Below are positions 59,102-64,000 of a DNA stretch of 64,000 nt, in pieces. Positions within the stretch are counted from its first letter, which is position 1. Every line of letters begins with the position of its first letter. The position numbers and the translations under genes are program-made. The notes under the pieces are model-generated. The model was not told the DNA's origin and ran no database searches. It was given only the letters and a program-made list of their open reading frames with translations. The stretch comes from Ornithinimicrobium sufpigmenti (GTDB taxonomy: Bacteria > Actinomycetota > Actinomycetes > Actinomycetales > Dermatophilaceae). Location of the stretch: the NCBI RefSeq assembly GCF_004322775.1, contig NZ_CP036403.1:3844001-3908000 (forward strand), read 5' to 3'.

Positions 59102-60144
59102 CCAGCACCCTGGACTCGCCGCCGAGGACCGCCCCACCCGGGCGGACCGTGACGGCCGGTCCGCGCCTGGCCGGCCTGGCCCTCGCGCTCGGTGTCCTGG
59201 CCGTCCTGGCCGTCCTGTCGGTCACGCTCGGCGTGCGTGACATCAGCTGGGCGGACCTGCGCGCGGCCCTGGGCGGTCTGGACGAGAACGTCTCGCAGGC
59301 CGCGGTCCACAAGCGCATCCCCCGCACCCTGCTGGCCATGCTCGTGGGCGCGGCCTTGGGCCTGGCCGGCGCGGTGATGCAGGGCGTCACCCGCAACCCG
59401 CTCGCCGACCCCGGCATCCTCGGGGTCACCTCCGGTGCCTCGCTGGCGGTCGTGTCCGGCATCGCCTTCTTCGGGCTCGGCTCCCCCACCGGGTTCATCT
59501 GGGTGGCGATCGCGGGCGCCGCGGTCTCCGCCGTCCTCGTGTATGTGGTGGGCTCGCTCGGCCGGGGCGGCGCCACCCCCCTGAAGCTCGCGCTGGCGGG
59601 AGCGGCGACCACGGCGGCCTTCAGCTCGCTCATCAGCGCCATCCTGCTGCCCCGGATCGCGGTCATGGATTCCTTCCGGTTCTGGCAGATCGGGGGCGTG
59701 GGCGGGGCCAGCATCGCCAAGATCCTCACCGTGCTGCCCTTCCTGGTGGTGGGCACCCTGGTCTGCCTGGTCGTGGCCAGGGGGCTCAACGCGCTGGCGC
59801 TGGGGGACGACCTGGCGGCCGGCCTGGGCGAGCGGGTGGGGCTGACCCGGGCCGCGGCGGCCGCCGGGGCCGTGCTGCTGTGCGGGGCCGCGACGGCCGT
59901 GGCCGGGCCGATCGGTTTCGTCGGTCTCGTCGTCCCGCACGCCTGCCGGCTGGTCGCCGGCAGCGACCACCGCTGGCTCCTGCCCCTGTCCATGGTCGTC
60001 GGGGCGGCCCTGCTCACCGGCGCCGACCTGGTCGGCCGGCTCGTGGCCCGTCCCGCCGAGGTCGACGTCGGCATCATCACCGCCCTGGTCGGGGCCCCCG
60101 TCTTCATCATGATCGTCCGCCGGATGCGCGGGAGGGCGCTGTGA
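59098..60144 (+). CDS. Ferric-siderophore ABC permease, first subunit (FecCD family)
   Basis: A 348-residue inner-membrane permease with about ten TM segments. Landmarks are RIPRTLLAMLVGAALGLAGA, VMQGVTRNPLADPGILGVTS, IGGVGGASIAKILTVLPFLV and AVAGPIGFVGLVVPHACRLV. The C-terminus is EVDVGIITALVGAPVFIMIV, a typical ending of the family. It pairs with the second permease subunit (60141-61172). Start ATG overlaps the binding-protein stop (ATGA); its own stop overlaps the next start (GTGA). It belongs to the iron-regulated operon starting at 58025. Confidence 0.93.
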   Translation: MTSTLDSPPRTAPPGRTVTAGPRLAGLALALGVLAVLAVLSVTLGVRDISWADLRAALGGLDENVSQAAVHKRIPRTLLAMLVGAALGLAGAVMQGVTRNPLADPGILGVTSGASLAVVSGIAFFGLGSPTGFIWVAIAGAAVSAVLVYVVGSLGRGGATPLKLALAGAATTAAFSSLISAILLPRIAVMDSFRFWQIGGVGGASIAKILTVLPFLVVGTLVCLVVARGLNALALGDDLAAGLGERVGLTRAAAAAGAVLLCGAATAVAGPIGFVGLVVPHACRLVAGSDHRWLLPLSMVVGAALLTGADLVGRLVARPAEVDVGIITALVGAPVFIMIVRRMRGRAL

Positions 60145-61172
60145 CCGCCACCCTCGAGCTGGTCCGCAGCGGCCGGGCCAGGCGCGCCCGGTCCCGGGCG
60201 GTGCTCACCGTCGTGCTGGCCGCGCTCGTGCTGACCCTGGTCGCCACCAGCCTGATGGTGGGCCAGACCTTCTACGGCCCCGGGGAGGTCGCCCGGGTCA
60301 TCCTCGGCCAGGACGTCCCCGGTGCCTCGTTCACCGTCGGCGAGCTGCGGCTGCCGCGCACCACGCTGGCCCTCCTGGCCGGTCTGGCGTTCGGCCTGGC
60401 CGGCGTCACCTTCCAGACGATGCTGCACAACCCGCTGGCCTCGCCGGACATCATCGGGATCAGCTCCGGCGCCAGCGCCGCCGCCGTCGTGGCCATCGTG
60501 GTCCTGCAGCTGTCGCAGACCTGGGTCTCGCTGGTGGCGATCGTCGCCGCGCTGCTCACCGCGCTGGTCATCTACCTGCTGGCCTACCGCGACGGCGTGG
60601 CCGGCACCCGGCTCATCCTCATCGGCATCGGCATCTCCGCGATGCTCGACTCGGTCGTCGCCTACGTCATCGTCCGGGCCGCGACCTGGGACCTGCAGGC
60701 CGCGATGCGCTGGCTGACCGGCAGCGTCAACGGGGCCGTCTGGTCGACGGTGGTCCCGCTCTGCCTGGCCGTCGCGGTCCTCGCCCCGATCCTGCTCACC
60801 CAGGCCCGCCCGCTGCGGCTCATGCAGCACGGCGACGACGCCGCGGCCGCGCTGGGCGTGCCGGTGGAGCGCACCCGGGTCATCGCGATCCTCGCCGCCG
60901 TCGGGCTGATCGCCTTCGCCACCGCCGCCGCGGGGCCGATCGCCTTCGTCGCCTTCCTCGCCGGCCCGATCGCCGCCCGGATCGTCGGACCCGGCACCTC
61001 GCTGATGGTGCCGGCCGCCCTGGTCGGCGCCGCGCTCGTGCTCGGCGCCGACCTCGTGGGGCAGCACGCCGTCGGCAACCGCTACCCCGTGGGTGTCATC
61101 ACCGGCGTGCTCGGCGCCCCCTACCTCGTCTACCTGCTCATCCGCACCAACCGCGCTGGAGGATCCCTATGA
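60141..61172 (+). CDS. Ferric-siderophore ABC permease, second subunit (FecCD family)
   Basis: A 343-residue permease with about ten TM segments. Features are RLPRTTLALLAGLAFGLAGV, TFQTMLHNPLASPDIIGISS, AMRWLTGSVNGAVWSTVVPL and AAAGPIAFVAFLAGPIAARI. Its ending is YPVGVITGVLGAPYLVYLLI. The GTG at 60141 overlaps the stop of the first permease gene (GTGA). It forms a heterodimer with that subunit to move the ferric siderophore. The ATG of the ATPase gene overlaps its stop (ATGA), completing a four-gene operon. Confidence 0.93.
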   Translation: MTATLELVRSGRARRARSRAVLTVVLAALVLTLVATSLMVGQTFYGPGEVARVILGQDVPGASFTVGELRLPRTTLALLAGLAFGLAGVTFQTMLHNPLASPDIIGISSGASAAAVVAIVVLQLSQTWVSLVAIVAALLTALVIYLLAYRDGVAGTRLILIGIGISAMLDSVVAYVIVRAATWDLQAAMRWLTGSVNGAVWSTVVPLCLAVAVLAPILLTQARPLRLMQHGDDAAAALGVPVERTRVIAILAAVGLIAFATAAAGPIAFVAFLAGPIAARIVGPGTSLMVPAALVGAALVLGADLVGQHAVGNRYPVGVITGVLGAPYLVYLLIRTNRAGGSL

Positions 61173-62020
61173 CCGGCTCTACGACCGTCCCTCAGACCGT
61201 GGCCCACACCCTGCTGGCCGAGGACGTCACGCTCGGTTACGGCGAGCGCACCGTCGTCGAGGGGCTCGACCTGTCGGTCGACGACGGGCGGATCACCGTC
61301 ATCGTCGGCGCCAACGCCTGCGGCAAGTCGACGCTGCTGCGCGCCCTGGCCCGGCTGCTTGCCCCGGCCTGCGGGCAGGTGCTCCTGGACGGCAAGGAGC
61401 TGCACCGCCTGCCGACCAAGGAGGTCGCCCGTACCCTCGGCCTGCTGCCCCAGTCGCCGATCGCCCCGGAGGGGATCGTCGTCGCCGACCTCGTCGCCCG
61501 CGGGCGCAGCCCGCACCAGCGGCTGCTGAGCCGCTGGTCGCCGGCGGACGACCTCGCGGTCGCGGAGGCGCTGGACCTCACCGGCACCACGGAGCTCGCC
61601 GGTCGGGCGGTCGACGAGCTCTCCGGCGGCCAGCGGCAGCGGGTGTGGATCGCGATGGCGCTGGCCCAGCGGACCGACATCCTGCTGCTGGACGAGCCGA
61701 CCACCTTCCTCGACATCTGCCACCAGGTGGAGGTGCTGGACCTGCTCACCGACCTCAACCGCGAGCGCGGCACCACGATCGTCATGGTGCTGCACGACCT
61801 CAACCTGGCGGCCCGGTATGCCGACCGCCTGGTCGCCATGGCCGGTGGCCGGGTCCTGGCCACCGGCGAGCCGGAGGAGGTGCTCTCGCCGTCGGTGATC
61901 GAGGCGGTGTTCGGGATGCCCAGCGAGGTCGTGCCCGACCCGGTCTCCGGCCGGCCGATGGTGCTGCCGATCGGTCGGCACCACTCGGTGCGGTCCGTCC
62001 CGGCGGCCCGCACCGCCTGA
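61169..62020 (+). CDS. Ferric-siderophore ABC transporter ATPase (FepC-like)
   Basis: A 283-residue ATPase. Walker A is VGANACGKSTLLRALARLLA (about 48-67), with the NACGKST variant that is typical of FepC; the signature is VDELSGGQRQRVWIAMALAQ, Walker B is ILLLDEPTTFLDICHQ and the switch His is in VMVLHDLNLAARYADRLVAM. It energises the permease pair encoded upstream and is the last gene of the operon. A short hairpin (CGACGCC 62032-62038 with GGCGTCG 62052-62058) follows and may be its terminator. Confidence 0.94.
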   Translation: MTGSTTVPQTVAHTLLAEDVTLGYGERTVVEGLDLSVDDGRITVIVGANACGKSTLLRALARLLAPACGQVLLDGKELHRLPTKEVARTLGLLPQSPIAPEGIVVADLVARGRSPHQRLLSRWSPADDLAVAEALDLTGTTELAGRAVDELSGGQRQRVWIAMALAQRTDILLLDEPTTFLDICHQVEVLDLLTDLNRERGTTIVMVLHDLNLAARYADRLVAMAGGRVLATGEPEEVLSPSVIEAVFGMPSEVVPDPVSGRPMVLPIGRHHSVRSVPAARTA

Positions 62021-62031
62021 GCTGCACCGCC

Positions 62032-62058
62032 CGACGCCAGGTCGAGCTCCCGGCGTCG
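62032..62058. terminator. Candidate terminator hairpin between siderophore operon and MMPL gene
   Basis: CGACGCC (62032-62038) and GGCGTCG (62052-62058) form a 7-bp stem with a 13-base loop, 12 bases past the ATPase stop and 33 before the stop of the convergent gene. CTCAAGGT at 62071-62078 recurs in other intergenic regions of the window. Confidence 0.4.
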
Positions 62059-62090
62059 CGCGGTCTCGCCCTCAAGGTGGTACGACCGGC

Positions 62091-64000
62091 TCAGCCCGAG
62101 GCCGGCTCCAGCTCCCGGTCCTCCGCGACGTCGCCCTCCCGGTGGCGGCCGGCGGAGTCGACCCGGCGGGGCCACCAGAAGTGCTCGCCCAGGACCCGCA
62201 CGATGGCCGGCGTCAGCACGGTGCGCACGACGAGGGTGTCGAGCAGCACGCCGATGCAGATCACCACACCGATCTGGGCGAGCACCACCAGGGGCAGCAC
62301 GCCGAGCACCGCGAAGACCGCCGCGAGCAGGATGCCGGCGCTGGTGATGACGCCACCCGTCGCCCCCAGGGCGCGCAGCACGCCGTCCCTGGTCCCGTGC
62401 TCGCCGGCCTCCTCCAGGGTGCGGGTGATGAGGAAGATGTTGTAGTCCACACCCAGGGCCACGAGGAAGAGGAAGGCCAGCAGCGGCATACTCGCGTCGA
62501 TGGCGCTGAAGCCCAGCACGCCGGTGAACAGCCACCAGGAGACGCCCAGGGCCGCGGCCGAGGTCGCCACGGTGGTCAGCACGAGCACCAGCGGGGCCAG
62601 GATGGACCGGAGCAGCCCGGCCAGGACGAGGAAGATCAGGACCAGGATGAGCGGCATGATCAACCACCGGTCCTGAACGTTGCCGTCGCCCTCGTCGAGC
62701 GCCGAGGCGTCGCCCCCGGTGACGTAGACGTCGTCGGGCACGGCGTCGCGGATCGCCAGCACGGCCTCCTGGGACTCCCCGCTGCCCGGCTCGGCGTCCA
62801 GGATGACCTGGAGCTGACCGATCCCCTCCTCGGGCGGCACCACGGTGGCCTGCTCCACACCGGAGACCTCGGACACCGTCTCGGAGAGCTCCGCCAGCGT
62901 GGCCTCGTCGTCGGTCTCGGTGACCAGGATGATCGGCTCGGACGCCCCGGCGGGGAAGGACTCACCCAGCCGCTGGCCGGCGGTGATCGCCTCCGGGGTG
63001 TCGATGAACTGGTCCTCCGGGGCCAGCCCGGTCTCGTACTGGAAGAGGCCGGCGGTCATCGCCGCGAGCACCACGAGGGTGGCCACGATCCAGGCGACCG
63101 GGCGGCGGGCCACGACGTCGCCGATGCGCCGCCAGACCGACCGGCCCTCGGCCAGGCCCTCTTCGCCCTGCCGCGGCACCTTCGGCCAGAAGATCCAGCG
63201 ACCGAAGTTCACCAGCACGGCCGGCAGGACGACCAGGACCATGAGCATCGCGACCAGGATGCCGACGGCCGAGGCCAGGCCCAGCCCGCGGGTCGACGGG
63301 AAGACGGACAGCAGCAGGGTCAGCACACCCACCGCGACGGTGCTCGCGCTGGCGATGATCGCCTCGGCGGCCCGGCGCAGCGCGATGGCCATCGCCTTGT
63401 GCCGTGACTCGTGCTGCCGCAGCTCGTCGCGGTAGCGGCTGATGAGCAGCAGGGCGTAGTTGGTCCCGGCACCGAAGACCAGCACGGACAGGATGCCGAC
63501 GGTGGATTCGTCCCACGGCACGCCTACGGCCTTCAGCACGTGCGTCGCAGCGGTGGTCGCGACCTGGTCGGCGATGCCGACGACCGCCAGCGGCAGGATC
63601 CACAGGATGGGGCTGCGGTAGGTGACGATCAGCAGGATCGCCACGACCGAGGCGGTGGCGGCCAGCAGCGTGAAGTTGGCGCCGTCGAAGACCGAGGCCA
63701 GGTCGGCCGAGATCGCGGCCGGGCCGGTCACCTGGGCCGTGACCCCGTCCGGCACGGCATCCGTCAGGCCGGAGCGCAGCTCGGCGATGGCGTCACGGGC
63801 GTCCGAGGAGGTCGGGGCGTTGATCTCGAGCACGCTGAACGCGGCGGTGCCGTCCTCGGCCGGGATCACCGGGAAGGCGGCGTCGGCGACACCCGGCGGC
63901 GGACCGCCCTGGCCCTCACCCTCCTCAGCACCCTCCGGCGGGCCACCCTGGCCCTCGCCCTCACCGTCCTCCACACCCGGCGGCGGGCCCCCTTGGCCCT
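62091..64000 (-). CDS. MMPL family transporter (partial, N-terminus beyond the window)
   Basis: Only the C-terminal 636 residues are visible; the frame is open up to position 64000 with no start needed. What remains contains a Gly/Pro/Gln/Glu-rich repeat loop at its visible beginning (EGQGGPPPGV and EGQGGPPEGA), the end of the first extracellular domain, TMs 2-6 (ILLIVTYRSPILWILPLAVV, SVLVFGAGTNYALLLISRYR), the second extracellular domain and TMs 8-12 (FLFLVALGVDYNIFLITRTL). GAGTNYALLLISRYR and GVDYNIFLITR are MMPL signatures. These exporters move lipids, drugs or siderophores. It is convergent with the siderophore uptake operon, which may be coincidence. Confidence 0.93.
   Translation of the reverse strand, partial: GQGGPPPGVEDGEGEGQGGPPEGAEEGEGQGGPPPGVADAAFPVIPAEDGTAAFSVLEINAPTSSDARDAIAELRSGLTDAVPDGVTAQVTGPAAISADLASVFDGANFTLLAATASVVAILLIVTYRSPILWILPLAVVGIADQVATTAATHVLKAVGVPWDESTVGILSVLVFGAGTNYALLLISRYRDELRQHESRHKAMAIALRRAAEAIIASASTVAVGVLTLLLSVFPSTRGLGLASAVGILVAMLMVLVVLPAVLVNFGRWIFWPKVPRQGEEGLAEGRSVWRRIGDVVARRPVAWIVATLVVLAAMTAGLFQYETGLAPEDQFIDTPEAITAGQRLGESFPAGASEPIILVTETDDEATLAELSETVSEVSGVEQATVVPPEEGIGQLQVILDAEPGSGESQEAVLAIRDAVPDDVYVTGGDASALDEGDGNVQDRWLIMPLILVLIFLVLAGLLRSILAPLVLVLTTVATSAAALGVSWWLFTGVLGFSAIDASMPLLAFLFLVALGVDYNIFLITRTLEEAGEHGTRDGVLRALGATGGVITSAGILLAAVFAVLGVLPLVVLAQIGVVICIGVLLDTLVVRTVLTPAIVRVLGEHFWWPRRVDSAGRHREGDVAEDRELEPASG

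Overview
The window is a continuous, gene-dense stretch of chromosome from a very GC-rich actinobacterium. Codon third positions are almost all G or C. It carries actinobacterial hallmarks: an IdeR/DtxR-type iron box, a CGNR regulator, an EF-G2-like GTPase, class E/F-type sortase chemistry, cell-wall-binding-2 repeats, and many leaderless genes whose start codon lies 5 to 9 bases after a TAnnnT -10 box. The gene content fits Micrococcales, perhaps the Ornithinimicrobium/Serinicoccus/Janibacter neighbourhood; the genus is a guess. I found no rRNA, tRNA, CRISPR array, phage module or insertion sequence. The window looks like ordinary chromosome with a few accessory islands.

Layout. 1-950: end of a helicase gene, a frameshifted gene remnant and a hairpin-rich gap. 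0.95-9.3 kb: a two-FtsX ABC exporter, a pair of Gdx/SugE-type SMR genes behind a guanidine-III riboswitch, a NarL-type two-component system, a YbaK/ProX-type tRNA deacylase and a flavin monooxygenase. 9.4-18 kb: gluconate permease and gluconokinase, histidine ammonia-lyase, an ASCH protein, glycogen phosphorylase and an IclR regulator. 17.9-21.2 kb: a polymorphic-toxin operon (YezG-like immunity protein, small WXG-like partner, large toxin with pretoxin and Endonuclea_NS_2-type nuclease domain, and a second putative immunity gene). 21-36 kb: CNT nucleoside transporter, quinone oxidoreductase, Nudix, FAD dehydrogenase, membrane metallophosphoesterase, RNA ligase-like phosphodiesterase, DsbA-like protein, YciI, an RHH-VOC pair, a Cys/Met-metabolism PLP enzyme, CGNR regulator, EamA exporter and S10 peptidase. 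36-51 kb: a secreted subtilase with three CWB2 repeats, an M3 peptidase, EF-G-like GTPase, MarR with a divergent RND exporter, glucose-6-phosphate dehydrogenase and a DedA-like protein. 51-57 kb: sortase plus candidate substrate, a coiled-coil protein, BioY, phosphofructokinase and threonine dehydratase. 57-64 kb: an iron-regulated siderophore uptake locus, then an MMPL transporter running off the end.

How the genes work together. gntP-gntK feed gluconate into the pentose phosphate pathway, to which zwf also belongs. The riboswitch and SMR pair form a guanidinium-efflux unit. The two-component system probably controls both itself and the ABC exporter, because related sites lie upstream of each. 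A siderophore-interacting reductase and a divergent binding protein/permease/permease/ATPase operon share one iron box.

The most unusual structure is intergenic. Arrays of short tandem repeats with an almost exact 22-nt period lie just past stop codons. In two places they form mirror-image blocks of 4-7 copies facing each other. I do not recognise a described family for them.
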